Shown: one piece after another, positions 1-5,938 of the stretch
How the letters are laid out: each line of letters opens with the position of its first letter
How positions within the stretch are numbered: position 1 is the stretch's first letter
Assembly: GCA_946539175.1 (NCBI GenBank)
Contig: CAMNHH010000101.1
Location: 1 to 7,883, forward strand
Length of the DNA stretch: 7,883 bases
Source: an uncultured Clostridia bacterium
GTDB taxonomy: Bacteria > Bacillota > Clostridia > Oscillospirales > Oscillospiraceae
Direction of reading: 5' to 3'
Notes under the pieces: generated by a model
What the model saw: only the letters and a program-made list of their open reading frames with translations
What the model was told of the DNA's origin: nothing
The model's database searches: none
Translations under genes and position numbers: made by a program

Positions 1-126
1 ATCTGCCAGGGGATTATTGGCGTAGTTGTCCGGGTGGTATTTCTTGACCAGCTCCCGGTAGGCGGTCTTGATCTCACTGTCGGAGGCGGTGCGGGACACG
101 CCCAGCACCTCATAGGGATCCTTCAT
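1..126 (-). CDS. J-domain (DnaJ-like) protein, N-terminal fragment
   Basis: Only the first 42 codons are present; the gene runs off the left edge. The residues form a J-domain start: the opening DPYEVLGVSRTAS, then a helix with IKTAYRELVKKY, then the HPD tripeptide at residues 31-33, which stimulates ATP hydrolysis by Hsp70/DnaK. The HPD is followed by NYANNPLAD, a style seen in short J-domain proteins of Clostridia rather than full DnaJ, but the rest is needed to tell whether it is full DnaJ, a short J-protein or one with a membrane anchor. The ATG overlaps the TGA of the upstream DUF5685 gene by 4 nt. A Shine-Dalgarno AGGAG lies 7 nt before the ATG. It is therefore probably translated together with DUF5685 and is the last gene seen of the cdaA operon. 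The J-domain is certain; the client is unknown. Confidence 0.9.
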   Translation of the reverse strand, partial: MKDPYEVLGVSRTASDSEIKTAYRELVKKYHPDNYANNPLAD

Positions 127-1040
127 ATCGTCTCTCCTGTATTGTCAGTCTTTGGGGTCTTTCGTTTGTTCCACAGGGAATCCTTTGCTCGGAATTTGCC
201 CGTTTTTACAGCGGCAAATACAGCGGGGAAGCCAAGATACACGATGTTCTCCAAAAGAGCCTCGTGGGAGCGCAGCGGCAGCAGGGCCAGGGCGGCCCCC
301 GCCAGATTGACGGAGCTGTCGGTGAGCTGGGTCAGATAGGCCTGATCCTCCGCAGACAAGGCCCCGTCTGTCACGTGAAAGCGATACCGCAGGGGGTTAT
401 AGGCGTCCTTCTGACAGTCCGCCTTCAGATCGTCCAGGGCGTCGGCCAGGTAGAGGAAGCGTCCCGTCTGGTAGAGCAGCTGCTCCATCGGACGGCGCAG
501 GGCCGGATCCTCCAGATCCGCGGCGCAGGCCGCCGTGACGCAGGCGAAGGCGTCCGCCGTGGCGTCGATGGAGGGGCTGCGCTCCGCCTCCAGGGTATGC
601 AGGATCTCCAGCTGTCGGGCGCAGAGTGCCGCAAACTCCGGCAGCCGACGGGCCGCCTTCCGGTATGCCCGCCCATACAGCAGGCGCAGAAAGCGCTGGG
701 GCAGGCTTCTGAAGAAGCCCTTATCCCGGATATCGTCCAGCAGCTTCTCCACGCAGAGGATCACCGTGGCGGCCGTCACCGGCTCGAAGCCCGCCCGGTC
801 CAGGGTGCAGCTCTTTTTGCCGCAGACCCGGGCCGGACACCAGCAGGGCGCCGCTTCGGCGGCCTTCGCCGGGGCGGAGCGCAGCAGGTAGAGGAAGCTC
901 ATGTCGTAGTTCACGAGAAAGCGGGCGGCGAAGCCGTACTGCTTTCCCAGCGCCCGGCACAGGCCGCAGTAGGCGGCCCGGTACTCCTCCAGCTCCGGCT
1001 GGCTCAGCAGATCCCGGCGGGGTCTGACGTAGCCGAACAT
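123..1040 (-). CDS. DUF5685 family protein, Cys-rich with two Asp-rich motifs
   Basis: A 305-residue protein that I assign to DUF5685 from its opening FGYVRPRRDLLSQPELEEYRAAYCGLC. The function is not established. Visible features are six cysteines in the first quarter (C25, C28, C66, C68, C73, C78), a possible metal or Fe-S site; a mostly helical body with no signal peptide or clear membrane span; and two acidic motifs, DDIRD at 102-106 and DALDDLKAD at 200-208, the latter followed by AYNPL. The spacing and form of these motifs recall the Mg-diphosphate-binding motifs of class I isoprenoid synthases, but this is my inference. The start is supported by GGAGG at 1052-1056, with an 11-nt spacer, lying in the tail of cdaR; the gap to cdaR is 6 nt. 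Its stop overlaps the J-domain gene start (ATGA). It probably belongs to the cdaA transcript. Confidence 0.85.
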   Translation of the reverse strand: MFGYVRPRRDLLSQPELEEYRAAYCGLCRALGKQYGFAARFLVNYDMSFLYLLRSAPAKAAEAAPCWCPARVCGKKSCTLDRAGFEPVTAATVILCVEKLLDDIRDKGFFRSLPQRFLRLLYGRAYRKAARRLPEFAALCARQLEILHTLEAERSPSIDATADAFACVTAACAADLEDPALRRPMEQLLYQTGRFLYLADALDDLKADCQKDAYNPLRYRFHVTDGALSAEDQAYLTQLTDSSVNLAGAALALLPLRSHEALLENIVYLGFPAVFAAVKTGKFRAKDSLWNKRKTPKTDNTGETI

Positions 1041-1046
1041 GGGCCG

Positions 1047-2306
1047 TCAGTCCTCCGTGGGCTCCGGCGCGGAGATCACGATGCCGATCTGCACGTTCTC
1101 CGCCGCCGCCACGGAGGGATGGGTGGAGTTCACCACCTGGCCCGCTACAGTGTAGGCGCCCACCTGGGTATAATCCGCCAGATCCACCAGAATATAGATG
1201 CCGTTGTCCGCGTTGGACATAATCTCCTGGATCTCCTCGGTATTGCCCCGGATCGTGACCCGCACCGTGCGGGTGGACAGCTCCACCTTGAGGCCCTCCG
1301 GCGCATTCACCGTGCGGATATCGGAAACGACGATGGGCTCGGTGGAGATTCCGGTGACACTGACCTCCGCGGTGACGGTGTCCTCGCCGCTGATGTTGGT
1401 GACGCCGGAGGGCAGGGACAGGTCATAGCTCAGGGTCTCCCCGTTTTTCAGATTGGCCAGCTCCACGCTGTCCAGATAATACACGTCGTCCAGCTGGTCG
1501 ATCACGTCCGCGTCTCCCTTGACCCGGACGGTTTCCGGCGTCATGGCGATGCTGACGTTGTCCGTGGACACGCCGCCGCCGGGGATCATCTCCAGGGCCA
1601 GACGGATCTCCTTGGTCCGCAGCACCGGCAGGGTCAGCCGCACCTCGGAGGCGCTGACCTCGATGGACTCGGAGAGCTCTGCCTCCTCGTTCTCGTCGTT
1701 CAGAAAGACCACGGGCAGATCCACGGAGGTCTTCTCCTCCAGGGTAGAGATGTCGTAGCTCACCACAGCGCGGGTGATGCGGTCCACCTCGTAATCCGGC
1801 CCGTAGAGCTCGATCTCGGCAGGGTCAATGACGGTGCTGTCCCGTTCAAAAAGATAGCCCTCCTTCACCTCTCCGGTCCAGTTGAACTCCACGGTCAGGG
1901 TCTTCCGCTTCAGCTTGGTTACGGTAATATTGACGTTCTCCACGCTCTTGCGGAGAATCTCCACGTCGCTGGGCCGGACGGTGTCCGGGAAGGTGACGCT
2001 GCAGCTCAGGGCGTAGTTGCCGGGCTCCCGGATCCGGCTGGCGTCCGCGTTGACGCGGATGCTGTCGGCGTTGAGCTTGGACAGGTTGGCCCGGGAGCCG
2101 CTGAGCTCCAGAGTCAGACTGGCGGAGTCCTGGCTGGTGATCAGCAGGTCTCTGTCCTGCAGGTCGATGGTGCCGTCGATGTTGATGGGAATGGAGCTGA
2201 TCCGGATGGTGGACTCTGTCGCCACGTTGTTGACCACATAGAGCCACAGGAGCACCGCTCCCAGCAGCGAGACCAGCAGCATAATGATATTACGACTCCG
2301 AGGCAT
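1047..2306 (-). CDS. cdaR: CdaR, YbbR-domain regulator of diadenylate cyclase
   Basis: A 419-residue protein with a short basic N-terminus, one membrane helix at about 7-26, and a long beta-rich extracytoplasmic part. The latter divides into four YbbR-like repeats at roughly 35-129, 136-228, 232-318 and 322-411. This architecture, together with its position directly after cdaA, identifies CdaR. In Bacillus, Listeria and related Firmicutes CdaR binds and modulates membrane-bound CdaA and so tunes c-di-AMP. The C-terminus ends in a short acidic tail (PEPTED). The start is fixed by AAGGAGG ending 8 nt before the ATG, inside the last codons of cdaA. The two genes overlap by 17 nt, so translation is probably coupled. 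An internal Met at residue 9 would cut into the membrane helix and is less likely. No frameshift or missing part is seen. Confidence 0.93.
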   Translation of the reverse strand: MPRSRNIIMLLVSLLGAVLLWLYVVNNVATESTIRISSIPINIDGTIDLQDRDLLITSQDSASLTLELSGSRANLSKLNADSIRVNADASRIREPGNYALSCSVTFPDTVRPSDVEILRKSVENVNITVTKLKRKTLTVEFNWTGEVKEGYLFERDSTVIDPAEIELYGPDYEVDRITRAVVSYDISTLEEKTSVDLPVVFLNDENEEAELSESIEVSASEVRLTLPVLRTKEIRLALEMIPGGGVSTDNVSIAMTPETVRVKGDADVIDQLDDVYYLDSVELANLKNGETLSYDLSLPSGVTNISGEDTVTAEVSVTGISTEPIVVSDIRTVNAPEGLKVELSTRTVRVTIRGNTEEIQEIMSNADNGIYILVDLADYTQVGAYTVAGQVVNSTHPSVAAAENVQIGIVISAPEPTED

Positions 2307-3171
2307 CGCTGTCGCCTCCTTTCTTGCGGCCGCGGTTCTTGATGAGATCGAATACGCCGCGGTTGTTCTTCTCCTCTCCCACCAGCTCCTGTACCAGCAG
2401 CTTCCGAAGGGTCTGGGTCGCCAGGTGCCGCTTGAGCATCCCCTCCACGGCCACGGAAATGGCGCCGGTCTCCTCGGAGACGATGACCACCACGCCGTCG
2501 CAGTTCTCGCTCATGCCCACGCCGGCCCGATGGCGGGTGCCCAGGTCTGTGGACAGATTCCGGTTCTCGGACAGGGGCAGCACGCAGCCCGCGGCCTCGA
2601 TCCTGTTTTCGTGGATGATCATGGCGCCGTCATGCAGGGATGCCTTGGGGAAGAAAATGTTCCGGATCAGCTCCTGGGAGACAGCAGCGTCCACCCGGGT
2701 ACCGGTGTCCGCGATCTGCTCCAGGGAATTGGTCCGCTCAAAGACGATCAGGGCGCCCACCCGCTCCTTGGACATGGCCTCGCAGGCCATCACCACCTGC
2801 TCGATGGCCTCCACCGAATCGGAGGGCCCGGGGCCGTTGGTGAGTCCGATGATCCCCTTGACGGTGCTGCGGCTGCCCACCCGCTCCAGCAGGCGGCGCA
2901 GCTCCGGCTGGAACACGATGACCAGGGCCACAAATCCCAGCTGCAGCACCCGGTCCAGCAAATAGTTGACCGTGTGCAGATTCATCAGGTCCGTCAGGAA
3001 GGTGGCAATCAGCAGGATCACGATGGCCCACGCGATCCGCCTGGCGCTGGTGTTCCAGATCAGCTTGATGACGTAGTAGAACAGGCCCGCCACAAGGAGG
3101 ATGTCGATCACATCCGTAAGGTCGAAGAAGGTGCTGTTCAGATTGGAAAAAAACTCTTGGATCTCTTTCAT
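2290..3171 (-). CDS. cdaA: Membrane diadenylate cyclase CdaA
   Basis: Makes c-di-AMP from two ATP at the cytoplasmic membrane; c-di-AMP controls potassium and osmolyte transport and cell-wall balance in Firmicutes. The 293-residue form has three N-terminal membrane helices (about 22-39, 44-61, 68-87), a short linker and a DAC domain (about 100-255). The active-site signatures are intact: DGA at 181-183, GTRHR at 211-215 and SEETG at 232-236. The Lys/Arg-rich C-terminal tail is somewhat longer than in B. subtilis CdaA. Start choice: an ATG at 3213 is in frame but lacks a Shine-Dalgarno site. The ATG at 3171 has GGGAG 6 nt upstream and gives the usual family N-terminus; the ATG at 3177 abuts that GGGAG with no spacer. 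It is the first gene after the promoter at 3235-3263 and overlaps cdaR by 17 nt. Confidence 0.94.
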   Translation of the reverse strand: MKEIQEFFSNLNSTFFDLTDVIDILLVAGLFYYVIKLIWNTSARRIAWAIVILLIATFLTDLMNLHTVNYLLDRVLQLGFVALVIVFQPELRRLLERVGSRSTVKGIIGLTNGPGPSDSVEAIEQVVMACEAMSKERVGALIVFERTNSLEQIADTGTRVDAAVSQELIRNIFFPKASLHDGAMIIHENRIEAAGCVLPLSENRNLSTDLGTRHRAGVGMSENCDGVVVIVSEETGAISVAVEGMLKRHLATQTLRKLLVQELVGEEKNNRGVFDLIKNRGRKKGGDSDASES

Positions 3172-3177
3172 TGGCAT

Positions 3178-3182
3178 CTCCC
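3178..3182 (-). promoter_or_regulatory. Ribosome binding site deciding the cdaA start
   Basis: GGGAG on the minus strand, 6 nt before the ATG at 3171. The in-frame ATGs at 3177 and 3213 have no comparably spaced site, so this supports the 293-residue CdaA. Confidence 0.65.
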
Positions 3183-3234
3183 GCTCTCTGCTAAAGGTTT
3201 GCGCTCCGTACACGGATCCTATTTTATCTCATAG

Positions 3235-3263
3235 ATTATACTTCATCGGAACGGAAATAGCAA
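3235..3263 (-). promoter_or_regulatory. Sigma-A-type promoter of the cdaA operon
   Basis: On the minus strand, -35 TTGCTA (3258-3263) and a perfect -10 TATAAT (3235-3240) are separated by exactly 17 nt. The predicted start is near 3228, giving a leader of about 57 nt before the cdaA ATG at 3171. It sits in the only AT-rich intergenic stretch of the window (about 3214-3297) and should drive cdaA, cdaR, the DUF5685 gene and the J-domain gene. No riboswitch fold is apparent in the short leader. Confidence 0.8.
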
Positions 3264-3297
3264 GTGATTTCTTTTTTCATTTTTTGTTCACAGCTTC

Positions 3298-4407
3298 TTA
3301 ACGTTTTTTCAGCAGGGCCCCGGTGACCCGCAGGAAGCGCTCCAGCTCCGGCTGCCGGGTCATGGGGGAGACGGAAAGGCGGATGGTCCCCTCCGGCAGG
3401 GTCCCCGCCGTGCGGTGGGCCAGCGGGGCGCAGTGCAGTCCGGCCCGGAGGGCGATCCCCCGCCTGCCGTAGGCCTCCGCGGCCTCCTCACAGTCCAGGC
3501 CGGGCAGCCGGAAGGACAGCACGCCGGTCTGCCCAGGCCCCCGGTAGCACCGGGCGCCCAGGCGCTCCAGGCCCTCCGCCGCCCGGGCCAGCAGGGCCCG
3601 CTCCCCCGCCAGCAGTGCCGCGGGATCCCGGCTCCGCAGCCAGGCCAGGCCCGCACCCAGGCCCGCGATGCCGGGCACGTTCAGGGTTCCCGCCTCCATC
3701 CGGTCCGGCAGCTCCTCCGGCATGGTCTGCTCCACGGAGCGGCTGCCGGTGCCCCCAAAGCGCAGGGGCCGGGGCTGCTGCCGACAAAGCAGCAGGCCGG
3801 TGCCCTGGGGACCCAGCAGACCCTTGTGGCCCGGCATCGCCACAAAGGCCGCCTGCCAGGCGGCGGGGCGCACCGGCAGCAGCCCGGCGGATTGGGAGGC
3901 GTCCACCACGAAGGGGATGCCCCGGGCCGCGCAGAGGGCCCCGATCTCCTCCACCGGCAGCAGCGCGCCGAACACGTTGGAGACGTGCAGGCAGGCGGCG
4001 GCCTTCGTGCCGGGGATCAGCGCCCGGTCAAAGGCCTCCAGCCAGGCCTCCCTTGAAAACAGCGGCGCGGCCACGGGGACGATCCGGGCCCCAAGGCCTG
4101 TCAGGCAGCGGGTGACGGCGTTGTGCTCCAGGCCGGAGATCACCACCCGGTCTCCGGTGCCCGCAAGGCTGCCCAGGGCCGCGTTCAGCCCCTCCGTGGC
4201 GTTGGCGGTGAAGCAGATCTGCTCCGGCTCCAGGCCAAAGTATTCCGCCGCCAGGCAGCGGGTCCGGTAGACGGTCTCCTCCGCGAGCCTTGCCGCGGCG
4301 TGACCGCCCCGGCCCGGATTGGCGCAGCGCTCCATGGCCCGGAGCACGGCCTGCCGGACCCCCGGCGGCTTTTGTAGGGTGGTGGCGGCGTTGTCCAGAT
4401 AGATCAT
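3298..4407 (-). CDS. Cysteine desulfurase-like class V aminotransferase (PLP)
   Basis: A 369-residue fold-type I PLP enzyme. Its family (NifS/Csd-like) removes sulfur, or selenium, from cysteine or selenocysteine and holds it as a persulfide. Visible residues are the N-terminal YLDNAATT, the TANATEGLNAAL cofactor loop (68-79), H95 in EHNAV, D169 in VVDASQS, the Schiff-base K195 in MPGHKGLLGPQGTG, and C326 in RAGLHCAPLAH as the sulfur-accepting cysteine. All key residues are present. The RAGLHCAPLAH form fits the cysteine desulfurase group found next to DUF3343 genes rather than housekeeping IscS or SufS; no iscU or suf gene is nearby. A longer reading frame starts at 4584 but adds a low-complexity Pro/Gly/Arg stretch. 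The ATG at 4407 gives the family N-terminus, overlaps the DUF3343 stop (ATGA) and has AAAGGAG at 4420-4426, with a 12-nt spacer. The in vivo acceptor is unknown. Confidence 0.9.
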   Translation of the reverse strand: MIYLDNAATTLQKPPGVRQAVLRAMERCANPGRGGHAAARLAEETVYRTRCLAAEYFGLEPEQICFTANATEGLNAALGSLAGTGDRVVISGLEHNAVTRCLTGLGARIVPVAAPLFSREAWLEAFDRALIPGTKAAACLHVSNVFGALLPVEEIGALCAARGIPFVVDASQSAGLLPVRPAAWQAAFVAMPGHKGLLGPQGTGLLLCRQQPRPLRFGGTGSRSVEQTMPEELPDRMEAGTLNVPGIAGLGAGLAWLRSRDPAALLAGERALLARAAEGLERLGARCYRGPGQTGVLSFRLPGLDCEEAAEAYGRRGIALRAGLHCAPLAHRTAGTLPEGTIRLSVSPMTRQPELERFLRVTGALLKKR

Positions 4408-4664
4408 AATCCCATTCCGCTCCTTTCGAAGCCGCCCTCCGGCAGACGGCGCCAGACGCCCTCCACCCGGACCCCCGCCCGGTCCAGCACCCGGAGGGCG
4501 GCGGCGCCGTCCCGGACGGCCAGGGCCAGAGCGTAGCCGCAGCCCTTCGGCGCGGTCTGGCGGGGCGCCCGGAGCATGCGGCAATCCAGGCCCGCCCGGA
4601 GCAGGGCGTCCCAGCCCTTCTGGGCAGGCGTCACGGAGCGTACGGTCAAATACAGATCATGCAT
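4404..4664 (-). CDS. DUF3343 putative Se/S carrier-like protein
   Basis: A small 86-residue protein with the DUF3343 layout: a beta-strand opening (HDLYLTVRSVTPA), a helix containing C28, a loop with P39-K-G-C42-G, and a Y-A-L-A-L-A-V strand. The family is annotated as a putative selenium/sulfur carrier, and the conserved Cys of the CG motif (here C42) is the likely carrying residue. The C-terminal segment after about residue 70 is Arg/Gly-rich and looks variable. GGGAGG lies 7 nt before the ATG. The stop overlaps the start of the desulfurase-like gene, so the pair is probably made together and may act as sulfur/selenium donor and acceptor. Family assignment is good; the carrier role is inferred from annotation and pairing, not shown here. 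Confidence 0.82.
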   Translation of the reverse strand: MHDLYLTVRSVTPAQKGWDALLRAGLDCRMLRAPRQTAPKGCGYALALAVRDGAAALRVLDRAGVRVEGVWRRLPEGGFERSGMGL

Positions 4665-4698
4665 ATCGATCCCTCCCGGTCATTCTATGCGCCGGGGC

Positions 4699-4744
4699 AA
4701 AAAAAGGACCCTTCCCCCGAAAGCCGGCGGCTTTGGGGGAAGGG
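4699..4744 (-). terminator. Rho-independent terminator after radC
   Basis: A near-perfect hairpin: arms 4709-4718 (CCCTTCCCCC) and 4735-4744 (GGGGGAAGGG) pair over 10 bp. They continue inside as AAAGCC/GGCTTT (4720-4725, 4729-4734) with a single bulged G at 4719 and a 3-nt loop. On the minus strand the stem is followed by TCC and seven Ts (4699-4705). It begins 11 nt after the radC stop and ends the ABC-vanZ-radC unit. The plus strand has no U-tract on the other side, so it is one-directional. Confidence 0.9.
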
Positions 4745-4754
4745 CGTCGGCGCG

Positions 4755-5456
4755 TCAGCCGAAGTCCAGCATATTTCCGGTCCGCATGGACAGAAAGTCC
4801 CGGCTGCCCAGGATGATATGGTCCGTCAGGATCACGTCCACCATGGCCAGAGCCCGTTTCAGGCTCCGGGTATACTCCAGATCCTCCACCGAGGGCAGCA
4901 GGGAGCCGTTGACGTGGTTGTGGGCCAGGACCACGGAGGTGGCGTTGGCCATCAGGGCCGCCTCCACCACCCTGCGGTAGGGCAGATTCACGGCGTTTAC
5001 GCTGCCGATCCCCAGCTCCCGGCAGGACAGGAGCTTGCATCTGGCGTCCAGGGACAGGAGCCAGGCCCGTTCCTCCCGCAGCCCGTCGGAGCGTGACAGC
5101 AGATAGCGTCCGATGTCCCCGGTGCGGCGCAGATAAACCGTACCCGCCAGGCGGGACTGCTCGCAGCGGCCCCAGAGGGCGGCGCAGCAGCGCAGCAGGG
5201 CCGCGCTGCGGGGTCCCATGCCGGGGACCTTCAGCAGCTGCTCCTCGCCGGCCTCAAAGACCCGGTGCAGATCCCCAAACTCCAGCAGCAGGCTCCTGGC
5301 CAGGGGATTCACGTCCCGGCGGGGAATGCTGTAGGACAGCAGGAACTCCAGCACCTCCGCGTCGCTGAAGGCATCCAGCCCCTTGGTGCGGAATTCCTCC
5401 AGCATGCGGCCTCGATGCCCCGTGTGATCGAATTGGGAAGCTTGTTCAGGTATCAC
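4755..5456 (-). CDS. radC: RadC family (JAB/MPN) protein
   Basis: A 233-residue protein of the RadC (YicR-like) family. Despite the name its molecular role is not settled, and a repair role in E. coli was withdrawn. The N-terminal part contains GHRGRMLEEF, LSYSIPRRDVNPLA and a helix-hairpin-helix (LLKVPGMGPRSAALL, 74-88). The C-terminal JAB domain has the metal-binding set H179, H181, S189 and D192 in HNHVNGSLLPSVED, plus the TDHIILG strand (211-217). The common HNHPSG is HNHVNG here, but the metal ligands are kept. A longer frame to 5645 is only a vanZ shadow. The GTG at 5456 is chosen because it gives the normal family N-terminus, has AAGGAG 10 nt upstream and overlaps vanZ by 11 nt. A Met at residue 18 would lose conserved residues. 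It is the last gene before the terminator. Confidence 0.9.
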   Translation of the reverse strand: MIPEQASQFDHTGHRGRMLEEFRTKGLDAFSDAEVLEFLLSYSIPRRDVNPLARSLLLEFGDLHRVFEAGEEQLLKVPGMGPRSAALLRCCAALWGRCEQSRLAGTVYLRRTGDIGRYLLSRSDGLREERAWLLSLDARCKLLSCRELGIGSVNAVNLPYRRVVEAALMANATSVVLAHNHVNGSLLPSVEDLEYTRSLKRALAMVDVILTDHIILGSRDFLSMRTGNMLDFG

Positions 5457-5877
5457 GGTGATCGTTCTCCTTCCGGCAGAGGAGGGGCAACAGCAGCAGA
5501 CCCACTGCCAGCGCGACCCCGGCAAAGTCCAGAAGCACATCGCTGAGCTGGCCGCTGCGGCCGGGGATACAGGTTTGCAGAATTTCGTCGGCGGCGGCAA
5601 AGAGCAATCCCGCCCCCAGGGGCAGCAGCACCGTGCCCCGGTCAAGAAGGCGCCAGTCCTGCAACAGCAGCGCGCCTAAGATGAAATACTCCGTAAAATG
5701 GGCCAGCTTCCGCAGGGCGTAAAGCGTCAACCCGGGAAGGAAGCGGAGGGCCCGGTCCAGCACCGCGACGCTCTCGTCATGGGAGGCGGCGGCGGGCTGG
5801 GCGGAGCGGGCGTAGATGAACCAGAGCCAAAGGGCCGTGGCCGTCAGCGCCAGCCACAGCTTCCAGCGGGTCCGCAC
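5446..5877 (-). CDS. VanZ family membrane protein
   Basis: A 143-residue integral membrane protein. VanZ-like motifs are RKLAHFTEY (56-64), ADEILQ (96-101) followed by GRSGQLSDVLLDFAGV (106-121); hydrophobic segments lie at about 7-22, 63-73, 82-98 and 114-133. VanZ gives low-level teicoplanin resistance in enterococcal vancomycin clusters, but most genomic VanZ-like proteins are not in resistance clusters and have unknown roles. No van genes are visible here, so no resistance claim is made. The start is GTG, with AGGGGG 7 nt upstream (5885-5890). The gene follows the ABC exporter by 61 nt with no promoter seen, and overlaps radC by 11 nt. The C-terminus is short and polar (CRKENDHRDT). Confidence 0.87.
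   Translation of the reverse strand: MRTRWKLWLALTATALWLWFIYARSAQPAAASHDESVAVLDRALRFLPGLTLYALRKLAHFTEYFILGALLLQDWRLLDRGTVLLPLGAGLLFAAADEILQTCIPGRSGQLSDVLLDFAGVALAVGLLLLPLLCRKENDHRDT
5467..5472 (-). promoter_or_regulatory. Ribosome binding site for radC GTG start
   Basis: AAGGAG within the last codons of vanZ, 10 nt before the GTG at 5456. Together with the family N-terminus it favours the GTG over the downstream ATG. Confidence 0.55.
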
Positions 5878-5903
5878 GGCCTCGCCCCCTTTTTTGTCTG
5901 TTA

Positions 5904-5936
5904 CGCGCCGGCGTACCGAAAACGGCCGCCGGCGTC
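5904..5936. repeat. GC-rich inverted repeat between ABC gene and vanZ
   Basis: Arms 5906-5913 and 5927-5934 are both CGCCGGCG, which is itself palindromic. Inside them CCG (5916-5918) pairs with CGG (5923-5925) around an AAAA loop, with small mismatches between the two stems. There is no run of T after it on either strand, so it is not a standard intrinsic terminator. It lies immediately after the ABC stop and could be an mRNA-stabilising 3' structure, a weak terminator or a protein site. Confidence 0.6.
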
Positions 5937-5938
5937 GT

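Noticed and set aside
264..2342. Very long plus-strand open frame (692 codons) opposite DUF5685, cdaR and the end of cdaA
   Set aside because: It is the antisense of clear genes with recognisable families. Its product is low-complexity Gly/Val/His/Gln-rich with no family, and it comes from GC-biased codons that rarely give stops on the opposite strand.
3236..3280. 14-codon minus-strand ORF starting MKKEITCYF between the desulfurase and cdaA
   Set aside because: It has no Shine-Dalgarno site and its end coincides with the -10 box of the cdaA promoter, so it is probably promoter DNA that happens to be open.
3264..3297. Intrinsic terminator after the desulfurase-like gene
   Set aside because: The T/A-rich stretch has no stable hairpin before a minus-strand T-run; on the minus strand the runs are As.
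4408..4584. N-terminal extension of the desulfurase-like enzyme upstream of the ATG at 4407
   Set aside because: It overlaps DUF3343 in another frame, is Pro/Gly/Arg low complexity, and the family N-terminus YLDNAATT begins right after the ATG at 4407.
4682..4687. TAGAAT as a -10 box for DUF3343
   Set aside because: No -35 lies at the right distance, and the start of transcription would fall in the Shine-Dalgarno site, leaving no leader.
5457..5645. N-terminal extension of RadC inside vanZ
   Set aside because: It is a Cys/Pro-rich shadow of vanZ; RadC homology begins after the GTG at 5456.
5446..5877. Glycopeptide resistance from the VanZ-like protein
   Set aside because: No vanA/B/H/X/R/S gene is present; VanZ-like proteins are common outside resistance clusters.
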